In this document: piece after piece, positions 1 to 12,554 of the stretch
Position numbering within the stretch: the stretch's first letter is position 1
Layout: every line of letters starts with the position of its first letter
Origin: Galeruca laticollis
Taxonomy: Eukaryota; Arthropoda; Insecta; Coleoptera; Chrysomelidae
Length of the DNA stretch: 64,000 bases
Direction of reading: 5' to 3'
Assembly: GCA_963921935.1 (NCBI GenBank)
Contig: OY998184.1
Coordinates: 34,543,256-34,607,255 of the forward strand
Notes under the pieces: generated by a model
The model's input: only the letters and a program-made list of their open reading frames with translations
Told to the model about the DNA's origin: nothing
The model's database searches: none
Made by a program: the position numbers and the translations under genes

Positions 1-115
1 GTAGTTTGAAAAATCGTTTTTTTCCTTTTTATTCATAAATTTCTGTCATCACAGCCGACATGTCCAATAAATGGACTGTTATAAAGACGACATTTAATTT
101 GGTTTTAAATTTTAG

Positions 116-360
116 GATCCACTAAAAGATCCAACGATTTTGGTAGCTTGTACCCGTCTGCATCTACTATTTGTAGCCATAAGTCAACAATCATGGCGAA
201 ACACAGAAATATCTGGTCGACTTCTGGAGTACCTTCAACCACATCTAGCTCATCAATTCAAAAATATTCGAGAACGAATATCAGCTCTGTTGGCCTTGTC
301 TTTTAGCAATTCGGGACATGGTGTTGATGACGGAACTGGAGATGGCTACTCAAGAATGAA
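116..360 (+). CDS. PSME4: PSME4 exon (first in window)
   Basis: The acceptor is tttaaattttag|gat, with AG at 114-115; the donor is atgaa|gtattg at 361. The exon reads in phase 0 from Asp-Pro-Leu-Lys and ends after 2 nt of a Lys codon. It encodes 81 residues of HEAT-like helices, including LLEYLQPHLAHQFKNIRERI, followed by an acidic Gly-Asp stretch. The donor gtattg departs from gtaagt, but the 2+1 phase join to the next exon (AA|G) supports it. An ATG-initiated reading would miss the real 5' end, because this is an internal exon. Confidence 0.88.
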
Positions 361-1215
361 GTATTGTAACGTTTTTAATAACATTTAACTCTAAATATTC
401 CACTTTAAAAGAATTTATAAATTACTTGAGGTATACTCATTGTTGGTTCTATTTAAATGATTTTGAATTTCAACATATCCTTTAGTTGGACAAACTAGAA
501 AATGATTACATCACAAAAAAAGTAAAACATAAATGTATGAAATGATATTCAATATAAAATGGGTGTTAGAATAAAAGTAAATATTTCGTTAGCTTTGTTC
601 CCACACAAATGGTTAAAAAATACTAACCAATCAACTCACAACTACCTAACACATTTACTCGAAACACATTACTGTATTATGCCATGGGCAGAGCACATGG
701 AACTGATATTTCGACTGTTAAGGGTATTTTATGGGATTAAAAACGCTTAATCAAATTATACACTGTTAAAAGAATATGGTCAATGATGATTTTCCATTAA
801 CATTTTATCTAAACATGTTTCATTTAATCGTCATATTTTGATTTGGGAGTTTGCTCTTCTATATCACACTCTTATTGGTGTAATATTCTTAAATAACTTT
901 TAAAATTGACCAAAAAATAGATTCATAACATAGAAATGTATACCATATCTGGACATCTGCACATTTCTGGGATATTTGTCATGTTCACATTTGAATATTT
1001 GGATTACACTGTATACATTTGTAAGCTTCTAAAAGTATTTCACCAGATGTCTATAGTATAACACTATAATCACGAAAAAGTATAGGAAATATTTTAATGG
1101 TTCATTGGAAAGTGAAAAATTAACATTTTTATTAATATAAAAATATGCTTTACTCATTTACGATATTAATTAAACATTATGCCCAGTCAATATTAACATA
1201 CATACCTATTTGTAG
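361..1215. other. PSME4 intron, no other feature seen
   Basis: An 855-base AT-rich intron between the first two visible exons. I see no repeat pair, transposase or RT similarity in it. Short open frames here have no coding character. Confidence 0.6.
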
Positions 1216-1361
1216 GAAGTTCTTTGAAATGGTGTCCCCAAAACTGAAAAGTTTGTTAGAAATGTCTTTGGCAAAAATAGATGAAGAGAATAAAGACAAC
1301 GCATTAGAATCTGATACCAAAAATGAAGAAAAAGAATCTCTGATAAGGTTATTTAAAGTAG
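1216..1361 (+). CDS. PSME4: PSME4 exon (second in window)
   Basis: The acceptor is tatttgtag|g, with AG at 1214-1215. Its first base completes the Lys codon of the previous exon, giving Lys-Lys-Phe-Phe-Glu-Met. The donor is gtag|gtaagt at 1362. It encodes about 48 residues: a helix, then a charged variable stretch rich in Glu, Asp, Asn and Lys (around EENKDNALESDTKNEEK), then SLIRLFKV, which leads into the next repeat. The charged stretch is a poorly conserved loop. The alternative AG at 1185-1186 would break the phase match. Confidence 0.86.
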
Positions 1362-1982
1362 GTAAGTAGATTTTGAATACTCTCAAAAATCTCTAATATG
1401 TTTGTATTTATGATTGCATGTAGTAGTTCTGAAAAAACGCTGTTGTTACTATAACCCAGTAACCTAATATATTTTACTGTGCATGAAATGGGGTAGTAGG
1501 TTTCTTTTTTGTGTGTTGTATGTGATAGTACCGAGATGCCAAATACAAATTTTCGACCTCGGTGACCTTACAGATCACCGCCAAAAAGCGTAAAAATCGG
1601 CGGAATTTTGCACTTTTTTAGGTTTGGCTAATTTTGACCCTGAAACATTACTTTTTCATAAGAAACAACTATAATCAGTTTTAAAAGTACATTAAACTAC
1701 CTACAATTGAAGACCAAAATGGTTGTTATAGAACTAACAGTTTGCGAGATATGGCTCTTCAAAGTTCATCAATGCTAGTATTTCAAGTTTCGAGCTATAC
1801 AATTGGGTCAAATCATAAAAATAAGAATATTAAAGAATTTATTCATTAAAACAAAAGATTGTTAGTTTTATTCAAAAACAAAATTGTTATAATGAAAATA
1901 AATCTATCGTAAAAAGTTCATACTTTCATACTATCAAGAGAAATTTCTAGAAAGAATGAAAAAGAAACAGTGAAAACAGGTT
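1362..1982. other. PSME4 intron stretch, nothing recognised
   Basis: Start of the intron after the second exon. A locally GC-richer patch (about 1550-1610, with 'ccgaggtc/gacctcgg'-type words) hints at old repeat sequence, but I cannot assign it to a family. Confidence 0.5.
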
Positions 1983-2180
1983 TTAACTTTGCTTAAACCT
2001 CTTGGAAGGCCTATGTTGAAGATACTCTTCAGCTTCCGTGTCCATGCTCTCCCGTATTTTTTCAGCCTGATCAATTTAGTTATGTGGAGGGCTGTCAGTG
2101 TTGACAAGCATGCCATCTACTTCATCACCATCTAGTAGGTTATCGAGCTCGGGAGTGCCCACGTCAACGATGATCTGGTC
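1983..2180 (-). pseudogene. coding-looking acidic fragment of unknown origin
   Basis: Read right to left, about 65 codons are open apart from one stop near 2077. The translation is acidic and complex (PELDNLLDGDEVDGMLV, then ESMDTEAEEYLQHRPSKRF) and ends at a stop at 1983-1985. GC content is higher than the flanks. It abuts, head to head, the R1-like LINE fragment that starts at 2181 on the other strand. I do not recognise the family. It could be a piece of a transposon ORF (acidic N-termini are common in transposases) or a captured exon. Confidence 0.3.
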
Positions 2181-3480
2181 TCATGTGTCCGTCAAAGAAG
2201 GACTAAAAAGGCGAGGAGTAAATGAAACCATTGTAAAAGGATGTATGAGTTGTTGACGACGAGGATAGCTGAGACACAGGTGGGGAATCAAACCACCTCA
2301 GTTAAGGCCACTTGCGGGACACCTCAAGAGGAAGTGATATATCCCCTTCTATGGAGCCTCGTAGTAGATGAGTTGTTGTACAGGCTAACGGAGCTTGGCT
2401 TCGAATTTATGGGCTATGCTGATGACATAGTTCTAATAGTCAGAGGCAAGTTCGAGAGCACCTTGTGTGATTTATTACAAAAGGGCCTCGGAATAATTGT
2501 GCAATAGTGCTTGTTAGTGGGGCTAAACATTAACCCAAACAAGACCATAGTAATTCGATTTACCCGGAAAAGAACACTTCCAGCCATGAAACCCCTATCT
2601 TTAAACGGGGAAATCATGGAATGGAAATGAAAAGTTAAATATTTAGGGATAACCCTAGACAGTCAGCTACTGTGGAATAAACATGTGTAAATAACTGCTA
2701 GTAAAGCAATAAGAGCTTTGATGGCGTGCAGAAATCTAGCTGGTGAGAGTTGGGACTGTAACCCAAAAATACTGGATGGATGTACGCCATGATTGTGACA
2801 CCAGCAATTATGTATGGGACAATAGTTTGGCATACAAAAGCAAGTCAGTACAGCACGAGGAAGACCCTCGACAAAGTTCAAAGGCTTGCCTGTTGTGCAT
2901 CACTGGAGCTATGAGAACTTGGGCACTTGAGATCATTACAGATCTCACACCTCTACATCTGGTGATAGAAAGGTCTGCCCAAGAGGCAATTCTTAGAATA
3001 TCTAAGAAAAGTTCAGGCAATGAGAGTATTACAAATCAGGGAGAGCTTGATCCTCTCTAACAAAATACATCTCATCAGCGAATCTTCCCAGTTACGAAAT
3101 GATCATGAAAGTAAGTATCGAAAAGAATTTCACTATGATGCTAAATAAGAGGAGAGACTGGGAAAGGGAATACACCACCCAAACTCTAAAAAAAAACACC
3201 ATTAGATGGTATACGTATGGTTCAAAAACCACCACCGCAGCAGGCGCTGGAGTATTTGGGCTTGGCACTAGATACTCATTATCGTTAGGCTCCTTCCTGA
3301 GAGTCTTTCAGGCAGAAATACTTGCGATCGAAAGATGGGTGGAAATTAATCTAGAAAGAAACTATCAGAAATGTGAAATATCGATCCATTCTGATAGTCA
3401 AGCAGCTATCAAAGCATTGAGCTCCCATGTCATTGATTCAAAGTTGTAACGGGAGTGGTGAAGAAAACTTGATGAATTAG
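2181..3480 (+). pseudogene. R1/Jockey-like LINE fragment: RT and RNase H remnants
   Basis: A 5'-truncated and frameshifted piece of a non-LTR retrotransposon pol. It begins inside the RT palm. It shows GTPQEEVIYPLLWSLVVDEL, the catalytic GYADDIVL box at about 2410-2435, then KVKYLGITLDSQLLWNKH. Stops interrupt the frame at about 2506 and 2630. A separate open stretch (3099-3449) is an RNase H-like domain with GAGVFG, QAEILAI and SIHSDSQAAIKAL, which carry the Glu and Asp positions of the RNase H core. It aligns at roughly 88-90% identity over about 500 bases with the minus-strand copy at 41437-43456, so both derive from one family. It is dead. Confidence 0.85.
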
Positions 3481-3782
3481 GCCAGAATAACAGGGTCTCT
3501 TTACTTATTTAAAATTTTGCTTATGTTTGATATAGAATAACTCTTTTAATTTTCAACCGATTAACATAATTTTTTTGGCACATCGTAGGAAATTCATTGA
3601 AATTATGACAAACGTTTTCAATTTTTCTAAAAATAATTTGACAGTTTAGTATACCGGGTGGAATGAAACAATACTTATGTACGGTATATTCTAAACACCC
3701 TGTGGGTTAAACTGGAGGCTACACATTTTTTCTTTAAAGATGATTAGAAAGAGGTCTAAACATTTCTCGATATTTTTGGATG

Positions 3783-4262
3783 TGTTTTTGGATTGATCAG
3801 CAAATAGAACAGTTTGTAAGGCGTAGTATAATTAAAGGTATCATGAATATGGCACATAATTTAATCAACCACGAATGTGTAAGAGCTACAACTTTGATTC
3901 TAGACGGAAGAAGTATGCGTTATGTGGCCAATTTTTTAGAAGTGAGTAGTTCAACCATGAGTCGAATGTTCAGAAAATTTAGGGGAACTGGATCACACCA
4001 TCGAGTCAGTGGTCAGGGCAGGAAACAAATCATCAGCCACCTTGATGAGCGTTTTCTTCGATAACAGGTTTTAAAAAACCGAAAAATGACATTCCTATAA
4101 ACTTATGATACACAACAAAACAGTTGTTCAATTATAAATAGGTTGTATGCACTAGTTCTAACACTGCAATTTCTTATCCAAACTTCTAAAAACAAAGATG
4201 CACTTTTACATGATTGGCCTGACCTTCATATTTATACCCTATAAAGAGGTAAACTTTAAAAA
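3783..4262 (+). pseudogene. Tc1/mariner-type transposase N-terminal fragment
   Basis: An open stretch to 4064 encodes two helix-turn-helix units of the Tc1 paired-like DNA-binding region: ATTLILDGRSMRYVANFLEV followed by SSSTMSRMFRKFRGTGSHHR, then a basic GQGRKQ hinge and DERFLR. The frame continues past the TAA at 4062-4064 with Tc1-like residues (QVLKNRKMTF) and more stops to about 4260. The catalytic DD34D/E region is not found in place. An isolated stretch at about 6090-6270 (NTIKHGP, then MSWGSGILV) is faintly reminiscent of the Tc1 KHGG...VWG block but is too decayed to link. Confidence 0.7.
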
Positions 4263-4572
4263 TGTAGTACATAGCACCTTAGTTTTACTTTACGAAAGCT
4301 TGAAAATAAAATGACACTTTGCAGTGCAAATATCTATAAAACTTTTTGGTACTTGGTGCCTTTAGTATATTCACTCTTCAACTGTTCTAGTTAAGTAAAT
4401 GCACTTGATATAAATTAAATATAAACAATTGTTCTATACTTAGCATAGGAAACCCAATTTTGAAAACTTATGGCACCATCTACAATCGACTAACCAGCAG
4501 TAAATAATTCTGTATAGAAATACAGACTACTTCATCCCCACTTCCCTAAATATTATTCATTATTTTTTTCAG

Positions 4573-4889
4573 TTTCTAAATTCGTTATGACATACATGGT
4601 TCGAATGAACTACTTTGCACGAAAGGAGTTCCTCGAACTAATACCTTTAGCTGCATTATTTCAAAATAACGAAGTTGATGAGGAGTTAGCAACACTGTCA
4701 ACTAATTTATTGGTGGTATTGTCAGAGACTGGTACTTCTCCCAAACACATTCCGGATGCTATAGACGTCATTAAGAGAGTTGCCAAATGTCCTTCATGGT
4801 CAGCCAGGGCAGTAATAGCAGAATTTTTGCCTATTTATACATTTTACAACATGGCTGCTATTAATTCAAGAAGGGAGTGGGTTTTAGAG
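4573..4889 (+). CDS. PSME4: PSME4 exon (third in window)
   Basis: A long pyrimidine tract ends in tttttttcag|tt at 4571-4572. The first two bases complete a Val codon (G|TT), so the join reads Phe-Lys-Val-Val-Ser-Lys. The donor is gag|gttagt at 4890. It encodes about 105 residues of alpha-solenoid, including LIPLAALFQNNEVDEELATL and CPSWSARAVIAEFLPIYTFY. The latter corresponds to the conserved SSW-AR block of PA200 proteins. It ends in phase 0 after Val-Leu-Glu. The following 11.7 kb intron holds several LINE and DNA-element copies. Confidence 0.92.
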
Positions 4890-5566
4890 GTTAGTTAATC
4901 ACTTTTACCTATAATATCTGCTTTTATGTAAATTATCTGCCTATCAGTATAGTACAATAACTGCACTGACAAAATGGTGCAAACTGATTTTTTTCTATCG
5001 TCACTGAAAGACCTCATATTAGCAACAGCAAATCAACAATATCTATTGCTTGACGCTTTTGTATTTCCACATCAAGGTGGAAAGTGTTTTGTTACTGTAG
5101 ATGAGAAATTTAACTAAAACTTATTCACAACCAGCAGGTTCGTTATTTTTATTGACATAGACATGTACAGCTATCGTAGCTGCTGATTACAAAATTTCAA
5201 TTTGCATTCTTCTATCACTCTCATTTTCAGACATTTTACTGAATAACTTCATCTAACTAAGGTATAATGAACGTTTCTAATTAATAAAACGTGTTCAGAA
5301 CTATTGCATCATGGGGATTAAGCATCATTTCTGAAATAATTAACATGTCTTAATTTCATGGTATTCAAGTAACAAGAAACAACACAAATTTATCCATTTA
5401 TCCATTTATCCAGTTGAAGCAAGCGTTTTCTAGGGTAGTGTATGGGGACATATCCATATAAAAGGATGCTGGCTAAGCTACCAGATATCTTCAGAGCGAA
5501 TTAAATAAGAAAGTGGAAAATAATAAATCGATGAACAAAATCCGTTCAAATAATTTTCACAAACTA
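4890..5566. other. PSME4 intron, nothing recognised
   Basis: AT-rich intron sequence with no coding similarity. A short imperfect iteration of 'ttatccatt' occurs at about 5390-5415. Confidence 0.55.
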
Positions 5567-6074
5567 TAAGGTCCGTTTCACAAAAGACTGATGATCAGTG
5601 CTGATGATCGGTCGCTGCCGATCATCGGTTGAGTAAAATTTTTTCATAATAACGCATATTATCAGTTGTCAACATGAATCTGAGAAGTACACAGCTTCGC
5701 GTCGTTGTCGCTATGAGCGTAAAAAGGTTAATTAAACTTCACCCACGATTCTTGTATTCTTCTGAAGATGTTACCCAGATACATGGTTTTTGCTCATTTT
5801 GCGTTGCAACAAAAAAAAATTAACAGTAAAATTAAACTGGCTCTCAACACTGCATCGAAACTACAATTGATGATAAGCCTGCATGTGAAAATATCTATTT
5901 ATCAAATTGCTGCGACTCCAACCGATGATCCCCAAACGCCACGGGCTAGACCGATGCTCGCGCGTTTTTGAACGGTCGACCGATGATACGCGGACATGTG
6001 AACGGCACATATAAAACAATGAATAGCATGGATGGTCAGTCCTGATCATCAGTCCTTTGTGAAACGGGTCTTAA
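5567..6074. mobile_element. ~500-bp MITE with terminal inverted repeats
   Basis: The left end TAAGGTCCGTTTCACAAAAG and the right end CTTTGTGAAACGGGTCTTA are inverted copies. The match continues inward through GACTGATGATCAG (5586-5598) against CTGATCATCAGTC near 6043-6055. There is no transposase inside. The right flank reads TTAA; the left reads ATAA. The element could therefore be PiggyBac-like (TTAA target, one copy mutated) or Harbinger-like (TWA target). The short terminal repeat with internal palindromic GATCATC words is typical of a non-autonomous DNA transposon. Confidence 0.75.
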
Positions 6075-7640
6075 GAGGGGCCTCACATTTTAGGAACCTC
6101 AAAACAGTTGGCACCCGTGACTTGCAACAAAATTTAGGTCATTTTGTAAACAATAGATCTAAAGAACGCTGTGAAATTAAGTCTTCAAATGTTAACACAA
6201 TAAAACATGGACCTATGTCTTGGGGATCAGGTATTTTGGTTATGTGTTATATTGTTATAAAAAAGATATGTCATTAAGTGATGGTGTGATTTTGACAATT
6301 TATGGGCACCAACTTGAACGCCAAAATCTCATCCCCAAAAGGAAGCCTATAGAAATCGATTCTGAAAATATCAAATCTCAAATCATTGTATTTTTTGAGA
6401 TTTGTTGCATGAAACATTTTGCAAACGAACAACTTTTTACTTTAGTTCTACCGTTCCACCGTCTTGATGGATGGATGAACTTCAGTGACAGATGACGACG
6501 GTCAAATGTCGTTGTCATGTGCTTTGTGTCCATAAAAATATTCCAAATTTATAGGTTGTTAGTATGTATTGTATTTGTAGGTGGTTATAATAAAATAATT
6601 TTCATCCTGAATAAGTAAATTTGTGCTTCGTAAATGCTGTTTATATTTACTCCACATGTACTCCTCCACAAATATTTTTAGCTGTTGCTAGTGATTCCAC
6701 AAGTGCCTTATATTTATTGATCCTCATATCGGGGCCTTTTGGTTCCTCCGGGGACCTGTACACAGCCACAGATTGCATCTGCATATATACGTCGGCCTCC
6801 CTAGTTAGTGATGAAAACTATATTGGTAATAGTAACAATTGCATTTTACTAATTGAATAAAATAGACATTTCGTATTTTCCAGCTTATGAATCGAAATGT
6901 TATATATACTTTTTGCATTTTCCACCAGTTTGTAATAAACGGATATGCCTGTTTTTCCATTGACTTTTCTCAATTATTCAAGTAAATTATAGCAAAAGTG
7001 TTTTATTGAAAACAAATCATTTAGGCAATATGTTTGAATAATTGTGGTATTACAAATTTGAAGTACAGAGTAAGTAAGCAGGTAGTTTTTATATTTATTA
7101 TAGTACAGAATGTCTGATTTTCCACTGACCCATCTTAATCATTCAAATGAATTCAAAAAATTGGTGTGTTTTTATTGAAAAGAAACAAATAAAAAATATT
7201 TTACAAAAAAGATTAATAAAATCATTATTACAAATTTAATTTAACAGAAACTGATACAAATATGGTTAGATTGAGGCAAAGTTGTGACACAATGTTCTGA
7301 GTTTTCAGACTAAATGGCCGATTTTCAATCATGTAAATTTGCAACTTTTCCGCAATTTAATTTTCTTAGCATGAAACATACAAAAAAAATTATAATTATG
7401 AAAACATTTTATTATGTAAATGGTACAAATTTTGAAAGGTAGAATGTTTTTTTGTTATTTTTCTTTATTTAAGAAAAATAAAATGCATCAACCCTTTAGG
7501 TCATTAGAGCTACCAAATGTTACAATAATAAATATTAACTAGTACTACAGGTATTACAGGTATAAGAACACAAACGATTATAATATTAAACGTTCAAAAA
7601 CCAAGTTTTCCATATTGAATTCTTCTCAGAGCAAATGGTA
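6075..7640. other. intron stretch with no firm feature
   Basis: About 1.5 kb of AT-rich intron. A faint Tc1-transposase-like block sits near 6090-6270 (see the entry at 3783). The rest, including the region up to the 3' end of the minus-strand LINE, has no recognisable coding content. Confidence 0.45.
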
Positions 7641-7722
7641 CATAGTAGGTGGGATGTTAAATGACACTATTTGCTGTGAAAACTTTGGGACAGTCTATTA
7701 ATACATGTTTGACTGTTAAAGG

Positions 7723-10700
7723 TCATTGACACACTGTACAGCGGGGTTGTTCGGATTTTGACATTAAATGTTTATGGGAAAATCGGGTGTGACCTATTCG
7801 AAGACGGGTCAAGATAACTTGTTCTTTCCTATTTTCTGGAACGCTCCTCCACGGTTTAAGTGTTATTTTCACTTCTCTAAGTTTATCGTGAGATTGGGAC
7901 CACTGATGTTGCCAAGTGTTGTTAACCAATGCCTTAATATGTATTTTGATATCTGACATCGTAGCTCTCGTGACTTCGGTGGCATTAGGATCCTGAATTG
8001 CAGTTTTGGCTGCTGCATCGGCTCTCTCATTTCCCTCTATTCCTGTGTTTGAAGGCACCCATAAAAACTGTATAACTGCTCCTGAATTGTATAGCTGGGA
8101 TAGTTTCTGCTTAATTAGTATCATTATTGGAATTGATGGATATGTCTGGCGCAAACTTTCAATTGAGTTCAATGAATCCGTTATTATGAGCAAGTGTTTT
8201 AAATTTTCTCTATTGGTATGGACTAGAGCTTGAAATATCGCATACAGTTCTCCAACTAGAATGGTTGTAATATGAGGTAGTCTAAATTTGATTATTGCAT
8301 TTGGAGTTTCAAGTGCGGCTCCAACTCCAGTATCCATTTTAGAGGCATCAGTGTAGATATGGGTATATTATTGGAAATAAGATATTTTCTCATGATATTT
8401 TCCTCTATTTAGGGTATGGTTTGTTTCGTTCTTATCAAAACTTGTCAAGGATTATCACATATTAGTAGTTTTATTATCCACGGAGGAGGGGAGGAAATTA
8501 ATTGAGGAATCGTTGGAGGAATAGATATATTTAGAAGGTTGAGGGATCTGTTAATTATTTCATAAAGTGGTGGATCTGTTCTTTTCCTTTTTTTATAGTC
8601 AGCCGAATAATGATTGGAGAAGGTGTTGTTATAAACTGGGAGATTGGGATTTGCAGATATACTGATCGCATAAGAGAGACTAAGGTAAATCCGTGGAAGG
8701 TGGAGGGGGTTTCGGATGCTTCATTGAGAAGGGTTTCGGAGGGGCTTGAACGAAATGCACCCAGGCAAATTCTGATCGCAGTATACTGGACTGGATTTAA
8801 AAGATTCAGTACTGTTTTTTTGCTACGCATCCATAATCAAGACGTGATCTGATTAGTGAACGATATATACGTATAAAAGACATTGAATCAGCGTTCCAAT
8901 TTCTATTAGATAGTATTTTGAGCAGATTAGAACTTTAGTGAGTTTTGCAAAGCAGGTCGTTAATGTGAGTTGTCCAAGTCAGTTTGTAATCCAAAATCAT
9001 ACCGAGATAATTTATATGATCACAAAGATTCAAATTATTGTTGTATAACTTGAGTATAGGGTTGAAGAAAAATGGATTTTTGGAAAAAATGATGTATTTG
9101 GTTTTCTCTGTGCAGAATTGGAATTCTGTAGACTCAGACCAGGTTTCAAGATATCGAATATGTTGCTGCACGACATGTAGTTTATGTTTTTTCACTTAAT
9201 ATATAAAACTAAATCAACTGCATATAATTTCCCCTTCAATGGCTGTTCAAGATTATTTAAAATATCGTTCATTGCGATTAAAAAAAGTGTTACGCTTATT
9301 ATCGAGCCTGGAGGGGTGCCATTTTCTAGTTCTTTGTTATTCAAAAAATGCCCGTTCAATTTTATACGAAAGGATCGTTTATGTAAAAAGTTTTTAATGA
9401 ATGCAAGCATATTTCCATTTATTCCCCAATCGTCTAATTTTAATAAAATTTTATGCTTCCAAGCTATATCATATGCACGTTTGATGTCAAAAAATATGGC
9501 TAGAACTTTTTGCTTGTTAAGGAATGGTTCGTGAAGTCAATTATATTATTAATTGCTGAGCGTCCTTTTCTAAAATCGTTTTGTTCCCTGATTAGTAAGG
9601 AGTTGCATTCCAGGAATCAAACGAGTCGGTTATTAACTATTTTTTCTAATAATTTGCAGACACAAGAGGCAAGGGAGATAGGCCTATAGGAATTAGCAGT
9701 ATTTTTGGGGCAGTTTGGTTTTAAGATTGGTACTATTGCCGCTTCCTTCCAAGTATCAGGGAATTGTTGTTGAAGCCAGTAATAATTGAAAATATTTAAT
9801 AAGAATATTGATGCTTGGTTGGAAAGGTTCCTTATGAATGCTGTTGGAATATTATCTGGACCGGGGCTATCTTTGACCTTTTTCAGGGCATCGTAGAACT
9901 CATTCAACGAAATGGAAGTGTTAAGGGGAGAATTATTGTTGGAATCGGTACGAATGGGATTGAATTTTTCAGTAAGATGTTTATACTCAAGAAATTTACA
10001 TTCATAATTCTTATTACTGGAAAATCGTTCAAAAGTGTTTGCTAATGTATCGGAAATTTCCTGAGTACTCGTTAGATATTGTCCTCGTTCTGTCACTATG
10101 TTGATATTAAAATTGGAGTAGATACCAGATATTCGTCTGATTCTATCCCAAATTTCTGTGGGGGGCGTAGAGATGTTTATGCGAGATACAAGGTTTATCC
10201 AGGAGTCTTTCTTAGATCTTTTTATTATGTACCGCGCTCTAGCTCTTGAGATTTTTGAATTGTTGATTTTGTATGGTATTATGTTTTTTATACTTATTAA
10301 ATGCTTGTTTACTCAATTTTATCGCTTTTTCACATGCATTATTCCACCATGGTACGGTAGGACCATGATTGTGAGATAGAGATGATTTACCTATCGCTAT
10401 ATCCGCGGCTTTTGTGATGATGGACATAAATTTATTCAATAATTCACTATTGTCGATTTCGTTAAAGTTAGTTTGATTTAAAAGGTTATCTACAAGGTTT
10501 TTATACAATGCCCAGTTTGCAGATTTTAACTTCCATTTACTAGTAGGGTGATGTGATGTCTGGTTATATCGGTTATTTGTTAAAATTATTGGAAAATGGT
10601 CGCTTCTGTGAAGATCTGAAAGTACGTTCCAAGTAATGTTAAGTGCTCTGTTGGAATCGGAAAATTTTAAATCAATGTGTGACAAATTACCATTATATCT

Positions 10701-11208
10701 GTTGAAGCGTGTGGGACGGCCATCGTTTAGGAGTGATAAGTTATTTTGTTCAATTGTGTCGTATATTGTTTTACCACATGGGTCATTATAGGGGAACCCC
10801 AATATAAATTATAGCCATTGAAATCTCCGACAATTAGTCTAGGAAGAGGAATCTGACCAGTAAGATTGGTTATGCTCTAAATGTTAATATCCTTACTGGA
10901 AGGGTGATATATGTTACATATATTTAATTTGGTTATGCCTTGTATGTGAACTGCATTTTGCTTTTAAATTAGTTACTAATGGAATTCAACATGATTCTAT
11001 CTCTTTTTTTAACATAAATTGATACGCCGCCGCTGGCTCGTCCCCAATTTTGTCTATTCAGAAAAAAGCCGTTGAAGTTTTTAGGTGTATAAATCTTATT
11101 ATTTGTGAAATGTGTTTCTTGTACACATAATATCGATGGGTTTTGCTCTGATATTAATATTTGTAGCATTTCTAGATGTGAGTATACGCCGTTGGTGTTC
11201 CACTGCAC
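7723..11208 (-). pseudogene. LINE ORF2: endonuclease-RT-RNase H pseudogene
   Basis: Pieces in translation order. 11208-10969 is the start of the endonuclease (QWNTNGVYSHLEMLQILISE, CVQETHF with the catalytic Glu, RASGGVSIYV). 10802-10239 is the endonuclease end (HIDLKFSD, SDLHRSDHFPIIL with the SDH catalytic triad) and linker. 10096-9617 is RT start (DSPGPDNIPTAFIRNL, SYRPISLASCVCKLLEKI). 9410-9192 carries the GTPPGS box and a mutated catalytic box reading YAVDLVLY instead of YADD. 9195-8935 and 8830-8555 are thumb. 8337-7723 is RNase H (ITDSLNSIESL, WVPSNTGIEGNERADAAAK) and a terminal CTVCQ. At least six frame breaks and the lost YADD Asp make it inactive. Confidence 0.88.
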
Positions 11209-11256
11209 TATATTATTGAACGCAATGAAAAAAAATAGAATTAAAATATTTGATTT

Positions 11257-12554
11257 TCAGTAAGTTTCCTGCGATGAATCGCTTTCAGTGTCAGTAGTTT
11301 GAGGATTACAAGCATGCTTACATATTTTCCGAATTTTAGTACATCTGGTTTTAATACTGCGATCAGAAAGATGTGGATATATTTCGTCAAGCATTTTACA
11401 CATCGCTGGCAAGTCATTGGTGTAATTTTGAGCCATCAATTCGGGATTGGGTGTACCATAGCAGTTATCGAATAGATCAATGAGTTGGTCGAAGTTAAGA
11501 GGAAAACGAGAGTCGGGATCATCGATAACAGACTTAGTGGGCTTAAGTAGTTCTTGTATGGGCTTTTTTTTATTTGTTTTTTTTTGGAGGCTGGGTAACA
11601 GGTTTTGCAAATTGACGTTCTGTGTTATTGTCAATTTCTGGTGAGTGTCGATCTGAGGATTTTCATTTAACTAGACTCGAAGTGAATGGTACAGATATTT
11701 GTTGAATTGGATTAGATGAGGATGTTGGATGTGATACAGTACTATTTTCCTGAGAATTTGGTAATGTTTCAGATTCTGATGGCAATGTTGATAAATTTGT
11801 GTTATGAATAACAGTAGTTGGGGAATGTGATTCTATTGGAGTAGTGGAGATTATTGTGCATTGAGATGCTATGTGACCAGGCTGTTTACATTTAATGCAG
11901 GACATTTCGTCGATGGACGAGAAGATACGGTGGTAAGTGTTCTCATAGGTGACTAGGAATGAATCTGGGATATTTGTATCGTCTTGTAGAGGAGTCGAGT
12001 ATACTTGACGTCGGAAACTACCGATATGGCCATATTCTGTTTTAGAAAAACCCGCTCTTACGGAACTTACAGGTGATAGCCAAATTGAAGCCCATATTTT
12101 TTAATTCTGCCTTAAGAGTTTCATCGGGAATAGAGGGATAAACATTTGATAGTAAAATACGACTTGATGGGGTAATCAATCTTCTTGCTGATATAATTTC
12201 GTTATTTATAGATATTTTACCATCTTTTGTTAAATATTCTTCTAAAGTAGATTTACTTGATAAATATATGCAAATTCGGTTGTTTGAAATTCTTGATGCA
12301 AACGTTATATTTTTTGGTTGAACTTTAGGACCTAGTGCATATACATATTCTTCTAATTTCACACCGTCTAAAGATGGAAATATGAGGGCCAGTGCTTTTG
12401 ATGGGTAAAATTTCTTAGACGCTGCTTGTGAGTAGGTAGGTTGAGAGATGGGATTAGTTATCGTTTGAGTACTTCTGTAGTCAGAAGACTCAATTGTTTC
12501 TACGTTCATTGTTGTTGATGGTATATTAATGGATATTTGTTTAAATGCGGTCAT
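11257..12554 (-). pseudogene. LINE ORF1 (gag-like, CCHC) pseudogene
   Basis: The start is Met at 12554 (MTAFKQISIN). The first 170 codons hold an RNA-binding fold shared with the + strand relative (SRISNNRICIYLSSKS, ARRLITPSSRILLSNVYPSI). A frame break follows near 12040. The second piece starts at 11905 with a CCHC zinc knuckle, CIKCKQPGHIASQC, and then a Ser/Thr/Pro-rich linker. The third (11634-11257) is a C-terminal helical block (RFPLNFDQLIDLFDNCYG, RSIKTRCTKIRKICKHA) also present in the relative. ORF1 proteins of this type coat the LINE RNA. Broken by two frameshifts. Confidence 0.83.

Noticed and set aside
1185..1186. Alternative upstream acceptor AG for the second PSME4 exon
   Set aside because: It would break the codon phase with the previous exon; the AG at 1214-1215 preserves it.
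6070..6084. 15-base word TTAAGAGGGGCCTC shared in inverted orientation with 14522-14536 as a regulatory or terminal repeat
   Set aside because: Too short, and no further flanking similarity was found; may be a common repeat word or chance.
6090..6270. Second half of the Tc1-like transposase whose N-terminus is at 3783-4262
   Set aside because: Only a faint KHGP/WGSGILV resemblance; the frame is broken and linkage across the MITE cannot be shown by eye.
7768..7956. Plus-strand ORFs across the minus LINE (7768-7956, 8006-8233, 8610-8852, 9184-9534, 9815-10045)
   Set aside because: Antisense shadows of RT and RNase H coding sequence.
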